Source: an uncultured Dysosmobacter sp.
GTDB taxonomy: Bacteria; Bacillota; Clostridia; Oscillospirales; Oscillospiraceae
Assembly (NCBI GenBank): GCA_947625655.1
Contig: CANQPD010000001.1
Coordinates: forward strand, 310,001-374,000
Direction: 5' to 3'
Length of the DNA: 64,000 nucleotides
The number at the start of each line of letters is the position of its first letter. The first letter of the stretch is position 1. Positions 7,046 through 16,991 of this stretch are shown here, piece by piece. Below the pieces are notes generated by a model. The model had not been told where the DNA came from, made no database searches, and saw nothing but the letters and a program-made list of their open reading frames with translations. Both the position numbers and the translations under genes were made by a program.

Positions 7046-8452
7046 TCACCGCCTTTTCAAAATCAGCGAAACGCTGAAAATCTTTTCATCTTTTTGGCTG
7101 TTTTGCCATCTTTTACAATGGATGCCCACCGGGATAAAGCCACGCCCTGTCCCCTCTATCCGATTCTCCCGGGCAACGGCGTCGCCGCGGAACACCGACA
7201 GCGCCAGGCCGATCAGCCCCATGTCCAGAACGGTGTGGAGATTCCCCACCAGCAGCGGCAGCTCGGCGGAGAACAGTACAAAGCCCAAATTCAGCACAAC
7301 GCTGGACACGGTCTGCAGGCCCAAGGTCAGCACCACCGCCAGCGCCACCATCCGGCCAAGCTGGCTCTTCTGCCGCAGGCATCGGAACAGCAGCCAGGCC
7401 AGCAGCGCGGCCAAAACCAGCAGCAGCAGCAAATACGGCAGCCAGCCCAATTTGAAAATGATGGTCAGGGGCAGCAGCTCATGGTCCACATTCGGAACAA
7501 TCCTCTCATAGCAGGACATGGAAGGTATGGCCCCCTCCCCCATCCATCGGGAGCATGTCAGAATGGCACGGGTCATCAGGGCCTGATAGCCGTATCCCTT
7601 CGGGTCTGTCTCCGGGTGAAGAAGCACCGCGATCCGGCTCGCCCCGTATCCGCGGCGAAGCAGCCCGTACCCGCCGAGAGCCGTCAGCAGGGCGATCCCC
7701 AGCGGCACCGCCGCCGTGGAAAGCTTTCCGATGCCGAACCAGTCCATCCGTGCCGCCGCCAGCAGCAGGATCAGCCCGCTGACCAGCAGCAAAAACAGGC
7801 CCAGCACAGAGGGCGCCCGCCAGCACACCAGGGCCAGCGGCACACCGCCCGCAATGGCAAGGAATAGCCCTTTCCAGCTTTTCCCCCGGCAGGCATACAG
7901 CCAAACGGCATAGATCACCGGATAGCACAGCGCCACATAGCGGGTATAATAAGAGGCGTTATTGACCTTGGGAGACAGCCAAAGGGACAGCAGGCCCGCG
8001 CTAATGGCGGCGATGTATACCTCCCTGGCATAACGGCCCAGAAAAGAGTAGTCCAGGAAGTAGGCTCCCAGCAGGCAGGCTGTGCCCAGGCTGACAGCGG
8101 CCAGCGTCCGCACCGGATCGACCGCCAGGTAACCGTCATCCCATCCGGCAGTGAGCCACACCCGCAGAAAGCCGCCGGCCAGGGCCAGCAGCATGGTCAG
8201 CGCCAGCAGGCCCCACTGGGGCTTGGGCCGGTGGATGCGGTCCAGTTCCGCGCCCACCGCCACCGGGTCGCCCATCTCCTCCACCGCCAGGCGCTCCGCC
8301 TCCTCCGGGGCGTTCCCCTCTTCCGTGAAGGCGTCCCGCTGGTCCTCCAGATGGCGCTGTAATTCCAGCGTCACCACGGGCCGCGCCCGTTTCCACCGGA
8401 TCTGATCCGCCACGGTCTGTAAATACGCCTGTATCGTCTCACGCTCCGGCAC
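7046..8452 (-). CDS. FtsW/RodA-like membrane protein with N-terminal permease-prefix domain
   Basis: The 468-residue product begins with a soluble helical segment (about 1-75, with ELQRHLEDQRDAFTEEG and AVEEMGDPVAVGAELD) of the HAAS/permease-prefix type common next to PadR genes. About ten membrane segments follow. The region DHELLPLTIIFKLGWLPYL and the end GNLHTVLDMGLIGLALSVFR match the FtsW/RodA/SpoVE fold, in which the glycosyltransferases polymerise lipid II. The catalytic Asp seen in true SEDS enzymes was not confirmed, so activity is uncertain. It overlaps padR by 14 bases and is surely cotranscribed with it. Confidence 0.72.
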   Translation of the reverse strand: MPERETIQAYLQTVADQIRWKRARPVVTLELQRHLEDQRDAFTEEGNAPEEAERLAVEEMGDPVAVGAELDRIHRPKPQWGLLALTMLLALAGGFLRVWLTAGWDDGYLAVDPVRTLAAVSLGTACLLGAYFLDYSFLGRYAREVYIAAISAGLLSLWLSPKVNNASYYTRYVALCYPVIYAVWLYACRGKSWKGLFLAIAGGVPLALVCWRAPSVLGLFLLLVSGLILLLAAARMDWFGIGKLSTAAVPLGIALLTALGGYGLLRRGYGASRIAVLLHPETDPKGYGYQALMTRAILTCSRWMGEGAIPSMSCYERIVPNVDHELLPLTIIFKLGWLPYLLLLLVLAALLAWLLFRCLRQKSQLGRMVALAVVLTLGLQTVSSVVLNLGFVLFSAELPLLVGNLHTVLDMGLIGLALSVFRGDAVARENRIEGTGRGFIPVGIHCKRWQNSQKDEKIFSVSLILKRR

Positions 8453-8786
8453 AGCAGGCGCCTCCCTTCAAAACCCGCCCCACGGCGCGGGCATAGACGT
8501 TCCAGGCCCTCTCCTTCTCCCGCAGGGCCGCGCCGCCCTGCTCCGTCAGGTGATAGTACCGCCGGGGCTTCCCCGCGGCGGCCTCCTGTTCATAGGCGGT
8601 GACCAGGCCCTTTTCCTCCAGGCCGTGGAGCAGGGGGTACAGCGTCCCCGCCTTCAGGTGGAAGGTGTCGTCGCTGCGCCGCTTCAGCTCCTCGATCATC
8701 TGATAGCCGTACTTGTCCCCGTCCTCCAGCAGCTTCATCACCAGCAGCGCCATGCTGCCGCTGACCAGTCCCTTGTCCATTTCCAT
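8439..8786 (-). CDS. PadR-family transcriptional regulator
   Basis: The 115-residue product has the PadR winged helix: GSMALLVMKLLEDGDKYGYQMIEEL (split here into helices 1-3) and LKAGTLYPLLHGLEEKGLV, the recognition helix and wing, followed by a short dimerisation helix. PadR proteins repress neighbouring membrane genes and their own promoter. The start has a GGAGG site 7 bases upstream. The promoter carries two direct repeats around its -10 box, a probable autoregulatory operator. It is translationally coupled to the FtsW-like gene downstream. Confidence 0.9.
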   Translation of the reverse strand: MEMDKGLVSGSMALLVMKLLEDGDKYGYQMIEELKRRSDDTFHLKAGTLYPLLHGLEEKGLVTAYEQEAAAGKPRRYYHLTEQGGAALREKERAWNVYARAVGRVLKGGACCAGA

Positions 8787-8805
8787 GGCAGTTCCTCCAT
8801 ATATA

Positions 8806-8850
8806 GGTTATCTATATATGGATTATATATTGGTTATCTATATATGTCAA
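8806..8850 (-). promoter_or_regulatory. padR promoter and tandem operator
   Basis: The minus strand has a consensus TTGACA (8845-8850), 17 bp, TATAAT (8822-8827). The 15-base sequence GGTTATCTATATATG occurs twice, at 8806-8820 and 8832-8846 (26 bp apart, about 2.5 helical turns), on either side of the -10 box. This looks like a PadR binding site. Confidence 0.75.
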
Positions 8851-8854
8851 GGGC

Positions 8855-8890
8855 AAAAAACGGCGGGCCGGTGATGTGCCGGCCCGCCGT
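8855..8890 (-). terminator. Terminator of the AEC transporter gene
   Basis: A 12-bp perfect GC stem (8879-8890 with 8860-8871) is followed by TTTTTTGCCC on the minus strand. Confidence 0.88.
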
Positions 8891-8899
8891 CTCAGCGTC

Positions 8900-9847
8900 T
8901 TAAATCAACGCCATCGTTTTCAATAAGTAAAGCCAGCCCGTGAAAGTGAACGCGCTGCACACGGTGGTGAGCATCACCGCGCCGGAGGTGAGCGTTCCCT
9001 CGTGGCCCATGCTGCGGGCCATGTTGAAGCAGCTCACCGTGGCGGGGGACCCCAGCATCACCAGCATTGCCACCAGCACCTCTCCCCGGCAGCCGATCCA
9101 GACCGCCAGCGGCAAAAACAGCGCCACGAAGATCACCAGCTTCAACACGCCGCTCACCACCGTGGGCTTCCAGCAGGCGGCGATCCCCTTCAGGTCGATA
9201 CAGGCGCCCAGGGCCAGCAGGCCCAGCGGCGTGGCCGTGGCGGCCAGACTGGACACCGCCCGCTGCAAAATGACCGGCTGGGGAATTTTCAGCAGCGACC
9301 ACAGCAAACCTACCGCGATGCCCAGGATGATGGGGTTGGTGACGATCCCCCGGAACGTCTTTCCCAGGGTCCTGCGGTCCAGACGGCCGCCGTCCGGGGC
9401 CATCAGGGTGAGGATGACCACCGCCGCCACATTGTAAAGGGGCACCGCGCCAATGAGGATCAGGGCCAGCGGGCCGGTATCCCCATAGATGTTCTGCATC
9501 AGCGCCGCTCCCAGCAGGGCCTGACTGCCCCGGTAGCCCACCTGGATGAATTCCCCCCGAAGAGACCGCTCCCGCAGCAGCAGGGACAGCGCGGCCATCA
9601 TCAGGATGGACACCAGGGAGACCACAAAGCAGAACAGCACTACCCTGCCGTTCCAGACCGTGTGGAAATCCGACTCGGAGAGGTTTTTGAACAGCTGCAC
9701 CGGCAGGGCCACCTGAAACACGAAGGTATTCAGATACCCGGCGAAGCTTTCGTTCAGCAGGTTGGTCTTCCAATGCAGCAAAAAGCCCAGCACCATCATG
9801 AGAAACACCGGCATGGTGGCGTTGAGGCTGAAGATCAGGTTTTCCAT
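8900..9847 (-). CDS. AEC-family transporter (auxin efflux carrier type)
   Basis: The 315-residue product has about ten membrane segments in two inverted five-helix halves, opening MENLIFSLNATMPVFLMMVLG and carrying FVFQVALPVQLFKNL, both typical of bacterial AEC permeases. Known bacterial members carry malate, malonate or other organic acids; the substrate here is unknown. It is a single-gene unit with its own promoter and terminator. Confidence 0.88.
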   Translation of the reverse strand: MENLIFSLNATMPVFLMMVLGFLLHWKTNLLNESFAGYLNTFVFQVALPVQLFKNLSESDFHTVWNGRVVLFCFVVSLVSILMMAALSLLLRERSLRGEFIQVGYRGSQALLGAALMQNIYGDTGPLALILIGAVPLYNVAAVVILTLMAPDGGRLDRRTLGKTFRGIVTNPIILGIAVGLLWSLLKIPQPVILQRAVSSLAATATPLGLLALGACIDLKGIAACWKPTVVSGVLKLVIFVALFLPLAVWIGCRGEVLVAMLVMLGSPATVSCFNMARSMGHEGTLTSGAVMLTTVCSAFTFTGWLYLLKTMALI

Positions 9848-9893
9848 AGAGGCCTCTCTTCAAACAGGGCGCGCGGGGCGCCGTTTTTCATGT

Positions 9894-9923
9894 ATTGTAG
9901 GCCATACCGGCAGGCTTTGTCAA
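9894..9923 (-). promoter_or_regulatory. Promoter of the AEC transporter
   Basis: The minus strand reads TTGACA, 18 bp, TACAAT, about 47 bases before the start codon. Confidence 0.7.
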
Positions 9924-9932
9924 GAAAGCCGG

Positions 9933-9958
9933 AAAAGCGGCGGACCTTCGTCCGCCGC
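9933..9958 (-). terminator. Terminator after the MerR regulator
   Basis: An 8-bp GC stem (9951-9958 with 9937-9944) is followed by TTTT on the minus strand. Confidence 0.65.
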
Positions 9959-9966
9959 CTGTCCTG

Positions 9967-10044
9967 TCACGGGGCGATGCGCAGATAGGCATGGGCCGCG
10001 CCGCCCTTCCCTTCCAGAACGATCTCCCGTGGGCAGCAGCTCAT
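9967..10044 (-). CDS. Possible 25-residue coupled peptide, or remnant of a longer gene
   Basis: A minus-strand frame starts with an ATG that overlaps the MerR stop codon (ATGA) and ends just before the terminator. It would encode MSCCPREIVLEGKGG followed by AAHAYLRIAP. The composition looks protein-like rather than random, and ATGA coupling is common in this genome. It could equally be the leftover C-terminus of a lost gene. Confidence 0.3.
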   Translation of the reverse strand: MSCCPREIVLEGKGGAAHAYLRIAP

Positions 10045-10856
10045 TTCTTCCGCACCGGGTAGCAGACCTCCGTGACGAACTCGTCGGGATTCTGCGTCTC
10101 ATGGGGGCTGACATAGTAGATATTGAAGGCAGTGCCGTCAAAGACGTAGCCGTTGGCCTCCACCCAGGCGGCCACGGCGGCGTTGACCTCGCCGATCTGG
10201 TCGTAGCTGCCCTTGCAGACGGCAGAGGCCACCTGTACCGCCGGGACGGTCTTGAACTTCACATGCTCCGTGTCAGGATAGCTGCCCCGCACGGACTTCT
10301 GGATCTCCACATCCACGTCCGCCTCCTTGTACTCCCCGTCGTGGAACAGGGCTGTGCAGAGACAGGGATCGCCGTCCTGGATGCGCATATGGGCGGTCTC
10401 TTTCAAAAAGACGCTCCACAGATGGCCCTCCAGGTCATAGCTGGGGATGATCTGCCGGACGCTGGCCACATACCGCTCCGGGATGGTCTTGATTGTCACA
10501 TCGTATTTCATAGGGTCGTCCTTTCTCAGCCGTTCAATGGCTGTGTCCAGAAGCCGCACCCGCCGCCGGGCCTCCTCCGCCGCTTCCATGGCCTCCGCCC
10601 GCCGCAGCAGCAGCTGGCGCTCCAGCGCTGCCCGGTCATCGTAGCACGCCATCAGCTCCGAGATGGCCGCCAGGGAGAACCCCAGCTCCTTCAACGCCGC
10701 GATGCGGCCCGCGGCGAGCAGCTGGGCCGCGCTGTAATAGCGGTAGCCGGTAAAGGGGTCGATGGTCTCCGGCGCCAGCAGGCCGATCTCATCGTAATGG
10801 CGCAGCATGCGGATGCTGACTCTGGACAGTTTTGAAAATTCACCGATCTTTAACAT
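10041..10856 (-). CDS. MerR-family regulator with GyrI-like effector domain
   Basis: The 271-residue product has an N-terminal MerR helix-turn-helix (about 1-70, LKIGEFSKLSRVSIRMLRHYDE) and a coiled linker (about 78-110). A C-terminal GyrI-like/BmrR-type effector-binding domain follows (about 115-270, with IPERYVASVRQIIPSY and DGTAFNIYY). Such proteins bind small hydrophobic ligands and twist a promoter with an over-long spacer. The ATG at 10856 follows GGAGGG. Its own promoter has the 19-bp spacer expected for a MerR target, so autoregulation is likely. Confidence 0.9.
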   Translation of the reverse strand: MLKIGEFSKLSRVSIRMLRHYDEIGLLAPETIDPFTGYRYYSAAQLLAAGRIAALKELGFSLAAISELMACYDDRAALERQLLLRRAEAMEAAEEARRRVRLLDTAIERLRKDDPMKYDVTIKTIPERYVASVRQIIPSYDLEGHLWSVFLKETAHMRIQDGDPCLCTALFHDGEYKEADVDVEIQKSVRGSYPDTEHVKFKTVPAVQVASAVCKGSYDQIGEVNAAVAAWVEANGYVFDGTAFNIYYVSPHETQNPDEFVTEVCYPVRKK

Positions 10857-10896
10857 AGGTTCCCTCCACATCGATGTGATTTCTGAGCTCAGGTAC

Positions 10897-10927
10897 AGCA
10901 TAAGCCCTCCCTCCGTGTGAGAGTCAA
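10897..10927 (-). promoter_or_regulatory. MerR-type promoter with 19-bp spacer
   Basis: The minus strand reads TTGACT, 19 bp, TATGCT. The spacer contains an imperfect dyad (GACTCTC ... GAGGGAGGG) like BmrR-type operators. Confidence 0.7.
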
Positions 10928-10951
10928 GAGGAAATTTTATATTTCGGAGGG

Positions 10952-10991
10952 CAAAAAGCAGCGGCCCCGTCTGAACAGACGGGGCCGCTGC
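10952..10991 (-). terminator. Terminator of the ECF sigma/anti-sigma operon
   Basis: A perfect 16-bp stem (10976-10991 with 10958-10973, 2-nt loop) is followed by TTTTTG on the minus strand. Confidence 0.9.
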
Positions 10992-11000
10992 CGGTATGGA

Positions 11001-12113
11001 TCACGATTCCTCAAAAAATATCTCCTGCCCGCAGACAGTGACGCTTTCGATCTCTTCTACATTGATGGGCATTTGAAACTCCAGGGTCACGTCCATATGC
11101 TCCGGACTGCCCGAGATCCCGCGGACATAGTCTTCCTTTCCGATGATCCTGCCGTCCCGCATCCGAAGGGAGATATCCAGTCCCATATCCATGTCCCGGA
11201 AGGACACCTCCGCTGCCTCCGGGCCGCGGAACTCCATCCGCAGAGCCAGGGCGGAGCAGGTCAGCTTTTCCAGCACCCAGTCCGCGCCGCCAAGTTCACA
11301 GGCAATCTCCGGATAGAGGGCCGCCGCTTTTCCAGGCCGCAGAGAGACCTCCATCGCCCATGTCCCGGGGGAGAGCACCTGATAGCCGTCCTCCCCGAAA
11401 ACGCCCAGATCCTGTAAATCGATGCGGTAGACGCCCCCATCGCTCAGATCCCGGCTGCTGATGGAAAAGACCAGGAGGTACTGCCCCTCCGCCGGTCCCG
11501 TCTTGTCCCGCCAGGGGCGGACACTGACGCCGTAGCTCTTGATCCCCTCGTCCCCGGGGTCCCCGGAGACTTTGGAGATATCCGTCTCCAGGAACTGGGG
11601 GAAATCCATCCCCATTTCCTCCAATACCGTTTGATCCAGCACCGTCAGCCGTACCGCCGCCATGGCGAACTGCCCGTCGGACACCGCGTCCACCAGCTCC
11701 AGCCGCAGGGTCTCATCCGCCGCGACGGCGCCCAGGGCGTCGCTGCCCATGTCCAGCAGCTGTTCCGTGTCCGCTGCGCCGCCGTACCGTGCCGCCCAGG
11801 GGCTGGCGTCAAACATCCGCTGGAAAAAGTCCCCGCCCCGCAGGGCATAGCCCGCGGCGGTGCCGGTCAGCAGCGCCGCGACCACGACCACCGCCGCCCA
11901 CCGGGCGGGATTCCGCCGCCGGGCAGGCGCTTTTTCCGGGGCGGCCGCCTGCCGCCGGGCATAGCTCCAGGGGTCCGCCAGCATCTGCCGCATCCGCCGC
12001 TTCTGCCGGCGGGACTGCCGGATCTCCGGCGTCTTCTCCAGTTCCTCCATGTCCTGGCGCAGCGCTTCCTCCAGCGCTGTTTTCAGCATGGCGTCAAAGA
12101 TAGGCCCGTCCAT
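11001..12113 (-). CDS. Probable anti-sigma factor (DUF4179-like), membrane-bound
   Basis: The 370-residue product has a cytoplasmic head (about 1-72) with FDAMLKTALEEALRQDMEEL, then basic residues, one membrane segment (about 73-92, AVVVVAALLTGTAAGY) and a large extracytoplasmic domain. This layout and its 20-base overlap with the ECF sigma gene indicate the membrane partner that holds the sigma factor inactive. The outer domain resembles DUF4179 proteins in layout. The signal sensed is unknown. Confidence 0.75.
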   Translation of the reverse strand: MDGPIFDAMLKTALEEALRQDMEELEKTPEIRQSRRQKRRMRQMLADPWSYARRQAAAPEKAPARRRNPARWAAVVVVAALLTGTAAGYALRGGDFFQRMFDASPWAARYGGAADTEQLLDMGSDALGAVAADETLRLELVDAVSDGQFAMAAVRLTVLDQTVLEEMGMDFPQFLETDISKVSGDPGDEGIKSYGVSVRPWRDKTGPAEGQYLLVFSISSRDLSDGGVYRIDLQDLGVFGEDGYQVLSPGTWAMEVSLRPGKAAALYPEIACELGGADWVLEKLTCSALALRMEFRGPEAAEVSFRDMDMGLDISLRMRDGRIIGKEDYVRGISGSPEHMDVTLEFQMPINVEEIESVTVCGQEIFFEES

Positions 12114-12633
12114 CCAGATATCCCTCCTTTCGCAGCTGTTCCATCAGGATCTTCCGCCCCCGGAAGATCCGGGTCTTCACGGTATTCTCCGTCAGGCCCG
12201 TGGCCTGGGCGATCTCCGCCAGGCTCCACTCCGCCACAAAGCGCAGCTCCAGCACCCGGCGGTAATCCTCCGGCAGGTTCCGGATCAGCGCCACCAACGC
12301 GTGGAACTCCCCCTCGTCCGCGGGGGCGGCGGGCTCCCACAGCGCGGTCTCCAGCGCGGTCTCATGCCGCTCTTTGCGCAGCATGTCCAGCGCCGTGTTC
12401 TTCACCACCACCGCCAGCCACGCGGCCACCCGCGTCTCCTGCCGGTCCCGCAGGGAATCGTAGTGCTGGATCAGCTTCATGAACGCGTCATGGACCGCGT
12501 CCTCGGCCCTCGGTCCGGGCCCCAGGATCTGAACGGCCAGCCGGGTCATCCGCTGATGGTTGTCCCGGTAGATCCGGGCAAAGCGTTCCCGGTCCGGGTC
12601 CGGTCCCAGGATCGCCATGTAATTGGAAAGCAT
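12094..12633 (-). CDS. ECF-type RNA polymerase sigma factor
   Basis: The 179-residue product has sigma region 2 (about 18-90, IYRDNHQRMTRLAVQIL ... DAVHDAFMKLI) and region 4 (about 115-165, LPEDYRRVLELRFVAEWSLAE then TGLTENTVKTRIFRGRK). No sigma-1 or sigma-3 region is present. It directs polymerase to a small stress or envelope regulon and is coupled by overlap to its putative anti-sigma factor. A terminator closes the pair at 10952-10991. Confidence 0.92.
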   Translation of the reverse strand: MLSNYMAILGPDPDRERFARIYRDNHQRMTRLAVQILGPGPRAEDAVHDAFMKLIQHYDSLRDRQETRVAAWLAVVVKNTALDMLRKERHETALETALWEPAAPADEGEFHALVALIRNLPEDYRRVLELRFVAEWSLAEIAQATGLTENTVKTRIFRGRKILMEQLRKEGYLDGRAYL

Positions 12634-12704
12634 GGCCGCGCCTCCCCTCTCATGTCCTCTTGTATCAATAACGTATCAGCGGCCCAAAAGGTTTCAGGAT
12701 TTTT

Positions 12705-12739
12705 AAAAAAGCCGCCCTGTCTTTTTGGGACAGGGCGGC
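12705..12739 (-). terminator. Original terminator of glmS
   Basis: An 11-bp GC stem (12729-12739 with 12711-12721) is followed by TTTTTT on the minus strand. It lies 8 bases beyond the left copy of the glmS end, which marks that copy as the original gene terminus. Confidence 0.85.
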
Positions 12740-12746
12740 CTTTCAC

Positions 12747-12815
12747 CGCTCACTCCACTGTCACGGACTTCGCCAGATTCCGGGGCTTATCGATATCGCA
12801 GCCCCGCTGCAGCGC
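12747..12815. repeat. Duplicated 3' end of glmS (outer copy)
   Basis: These 69 bases match 13014-13082 with one difference, a silent Asn codon change. They encode the last GlmS residues ([15 protein letters not shown], stop) plus three downstream bases. Together with 13014-13082 they form the direct repeats flanking the element at 12816-13013. Confidence 0.95.
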
Positions 12816-13013
12816 GCCCCACAAAAGCTCCGCTTTTGCGGGGACCCCGCATTTCACTCAAATGGCCAGGCAAAGCCCGCCCATTTCTCCGCCGCGCCAA
12901 GTGCCGCCGCTTACGCGGCGGTTGCGCTTTGTATGCTCGCTGCGGCTCGCAAAGGTTTTTGCCCGAGGCAAAAACGCTTGGACGCGCCATTTGGCGCGCA
13001 TGTGGCGCCGCCA
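12816..13013 (+). mobile_element. CAAGG-hairpin element, copy A (198 bp)
   Basis: The inserted segment between the two glmS ends folds into the family's ordered hairpins. Hairpin 0 is CCCC-a-CAAAAGC/GCTTTTG-c-GGGG. Hairpin 1 is AAATGG...CCCATTT. Hairpin 2 is AAGGTTTTTGCC/GGCAAAAACGCTT. Hairpin 3 is GCGCC/GGCGC. It is longer than the other copies because an extra hairpin (CCGCCGC/GCGGCGG) sits between hairpins 1 and 2. No open frame of substance is present. The strand is that of the family's 5'-hp0-hp3-3' reading. Confidence 0.8.
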
Positions 13014-13016
13014 CGC

Positions 13017-14855
<1,839 letters not shown>

Positions 14856-14919
14856 GGGAAATCATCCTCCTGATAAACTGTATCAAAAGGACAAACGCGC
14901 AGGGATTTGTCACTTTTTC

Positions 14920-15070
14920 CGCGGTCACAGCCTCTCTGTTTTGCGGTCGCCCGCATATTTGTCAGCTGTGTCACATGTCCGCGTACCACGGAAGAGCATC
15001 CGCCGAATCTTCGATAAGCTCTTCTCCTCGTTATCCTGAAAAGTGTTTTTGCTTCACAGGCACATGGCGC
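14920..15070 (-). ncRNA. glmS ribozyme (glucosamine-6-phosphate riboswitch)
   Basis: The minus-strand leader of glmS has the ribozyme's 5' GCGCC right after the expected cleavage site (CACAAA|GCGCC, G1 near 15070). It also has the conserved core ATAACGAGGAGAAGAGC, then TTATCGAAGATTCGGCGGATG. These match the catalytic core and pseudoknot of the family. The RNA cuts its own mRNA when GlcN6P binds, lowering glmS expression. The 3' boundary is approximate. Confidence 0.9.
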
Positions 15071-15223
15071 TTTGTGATGGGGTCCTCCCCATGGTCCTCC
15101 TTTCTCTTCTGCGCTTTTGCTGGGTTTTCTGGGATATTATATGATAAAACTCCCCGGTGGGAGCATTATCCGGGAATAAATCGCGCAAAGCGGCAAACAC
15201 TCTCCCAGCGGAGGGATCTGCCT

Positions 15224-15907
15224 ATGATGACCGCCTTTGTGCGCACTGTGATCCTTTATTTTCTCATCATGTTCGGCCTGCGCCTGATGGGGAAGCGCCA
15301 GATCGGGGAACTGGAGCCCAGCGAACTGGTGCTGACCATGATGATCTCGGACCTGGCCACGGTCCCCATGCAGGATTTCGGCATCCCGCTTCTGGCGGGC
15401 GTCATCCCGATCCTGACACTGCTGGCCCTTTCCATGCTGCTGAGCCAGCTTTCGCTGCGCTATCTCCGCTTCCGGGCGCTGGTTTGCGGCACGCCCGCCG
15501 TTTTGATCCGGGACGGCACGCTCCAGCAGGAGGCCATGCGGAAAAACCGCTACACCCTGGACGAGCTGCTGGAGGAGCTGCGGGGCCAGGGGATCGCCAG
15601 CATCGAAGACGTAAAATACGCCGTGCTGGAGAATTCCGGCCAGCTGTCCGTCCTCCCCTGGTCGCGGCGGCAGCCTCCCACCGCCGCCCAGCTGGGACTG
15701 GAGGTGGAGGATGACACGACCCTGCCGGTGGTTCTCGTCAACGATGGCCGGGTGCTGCGGAAAAACCTCGCCGCCTGCGGAAAAGATGAGCAGTGGCTGC
15801 TGCAAACGCTGCGCGGGGAAAACCTGTCCTCCCCCAGGGAGGTCTTCCTCCTGACCCTGGATGAGCGGCAGCAAGTGATCTGCGTCAAAAAGGAGGCCTC
15901 CCCGTGA
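15224..15907 (+). CDS. DUF421 (YetF-like) membrane protein
   Basis: The 227-residue product has three N-terminal membrane segments (about 3-85), with the family motif RLMGKRQIGELEPSELVLTM around residues 21-40. A cytoplasmic part (about 90-225) contains RKNRYTLDELLEELRGQGI. DUF421 proteins are related to B. subtilis YetF/YrbG and their role is still unclear. The ATG at 15224 follows GGAGGG. The stop overlaps the start of the DUF4363 gene (GTGA), so the two are coupled, a common pairing in Clostridia. Confidence 0.88.
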   Translation: MMTAFVRTVILYFLIMFGLRLMGKRQIGELEPSELVLTMMISDLATVPMQDFGIPLLAGVIPILTLLALSMLLSQLSLRYLRFRALVCGTPAVLIRDGTLQQEAMRKNRYTLDELLEELRGQGIASIEDVKYAVLENSGQLSVLPWSRRQPPTAAQLGLEVEDDTTLPVVLVNDGRVLRKNLAACGKDEQWLLQTLRGENLSSPREVFLLTLDERQQVICVKKEASP

Positions 15908-16287
15908 AAAAGGGCTGTCTGCTCCCTGCCGCCGTGCTGGCGGCCATCCTGGCTTTTGCCGTCTGGAACAGCCGCGCCATGCAGGCGGACACGGACCGCT
16001 GGCGGGCACAGCTGCACCAGGCGGACATCCTGGCCCAGTCCGGGGACTGGACCGGCGCCGCCGCCGCTCTTTCGGCCAGCTATGACGACTGGTCCGCCCG
16101 GCAGACCTATCTGCACATCGTCTCAGAGCATGACGCCGTGGATGACGCCGAGGCCATGTACCACCGCAGCGCGGCCTTCGCCGCCGCCCGGGAGCCCAGC
16201 GAGTTCCGGGCAGAGCTGTCTGATCTGCAGGACCAGCTGCGCCTGCTGGCGGAGATGGAGCGCTTCAGCATCAAGAATATTCTGTAA
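15904..16287 (+). CDS. DUF4363-family protein
   Basis: The 127-residue product begins with GTG, overlapping the DUF421 stop by four bases. It has one N-terminal membrane segment (about 5-22) and a helical extracytoplasmic part (ADILAQSGDWTGAAAALSAS) with TPR-like helices. This size, anchor and position after a DUF421 gene are those of DUF4363 proteins. Its function is unknown. No terminator is seen after it. Confidence 0.75.
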   Translation: MKKGCLLPAAVLAAILAFAVWNSRAMQADTDRWRAQLHQADILAQSGDWTGAAAALSASYDDWSARQTYLHIVSEHDAVDDAEAMYHRSAAFAAAREPSEFRAELSDLQDQLRLLAEMERFSIKNIL

Positions 16288-16294
16288 AGCAATA

Positions 16295-16750
16295 TTACTT
16301 TTCAGCCAGCAGTTTTGAAAGCTCCTGCATGAAAGTATCAACATCCTTGAACTGTCGGTACACAGAGGCAAACCGGACATAGGCCACCTGGTCCACGGAC
16401 CGGAGCCGCTCCATGACCCGCTCGCCGATGGCCTCGGTGCTGATCTCCCGCTCCATGGAATTTTGGAGATCCTGCTCGATCTCCCCGGCGATCTTCTCCA
16501 GCTCCGCCAGGGGAACGGGCCGCTTCTCGCAGGCGCGGATCATGCCGTCCAGCACCTTGCGCCGCTCAAAGCTCTGGCGGCTGCCGTCCTTTTTCACCAC
16601 CACCATGGGCAGGCTCTCCACCGTCTCATAGGTGGTGAAGCGCTTGGAACAGGAGAGACACTCTCTCCTGCGGCGGATGCTGGCCCCCTCGTCGGCAGGG
16701 CGGGAATCGATGACCTTGCTCTCGCTGAAACCGCAATATGGACAATTCAT
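16295..16750 (-). CDS. nrdR: Transcriptional repressor NrdR
   Basis: The 151-residue product has the zinc ribbon (Cys3, Cys6, Cys31, Cys34) followed by an ATP-cone domain (about 49-139, with [18 protein letters not shown]). NrdR senses ATP/dATP and represses ribonucleotide reductase genes; none are in the window. The ATG at 16750 is preceded by CAGGAGG. The frame extended upstream has no family similarity. Confidence 0.97.
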   Translation of the reverse strand: MNCPYCGFSESKVIDSRPADEGASIRRRRECLSCSKRFTTYETVESLPMVVVKKDGSRQSFERRKVLDGMIRACEKRPVPLAELEKIAGEIEQDLQNSMEREISTEAIGERVMERLRSVDQVAYVRFASVYRQFKDVDTFMQELSKLLAEK

Positions 16751-16769
16751 GGGGAAACCTCCTGCTTCT

Positions 16770-16797
16770 CCGCCGGCTGAAGGCCGGCGGTTTTTCT
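16770..16797 (+). terminator. Plus-strand terminator inside the nrdR leader
   Basis: An 8-bp perfect GC stem (16770-16777 with 16783-16790) is followed by TTTTTCTT on the plus strand. It is the first terminator seen after the DUF421-DUF4363 genes, so their transcript may run antisense through nrdR. Confidence 0.6.
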
Positions 16798-16816
16798 TCC
16801 GCATGGTATCGTGGTC

Positions 16817-16825
16817 ATTATACCA
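16817..16825 (-). promoter_or_regulatory. Extended -10 promoter of nrdR
   Basis: The minus strand reads TGGTATAAT, an extended -10 element. No good -35 is present. Confidence 0.5.
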
Positions 16826-16991
16826 CAGGACCGCTAAATATGGTATCCATATTTTCTCTTTTTTCTGATTTTTTCCGCGTGTCAGCTCTGGTTGCCGCCC
16901 TGCAAGCCTAAGGCGGCGGAAATCTCCCGCCGGCTCCTGTATACCGGATCCACTATCATGCAGGAGTGACGGTCACCCGGCTCCTCCGCCC

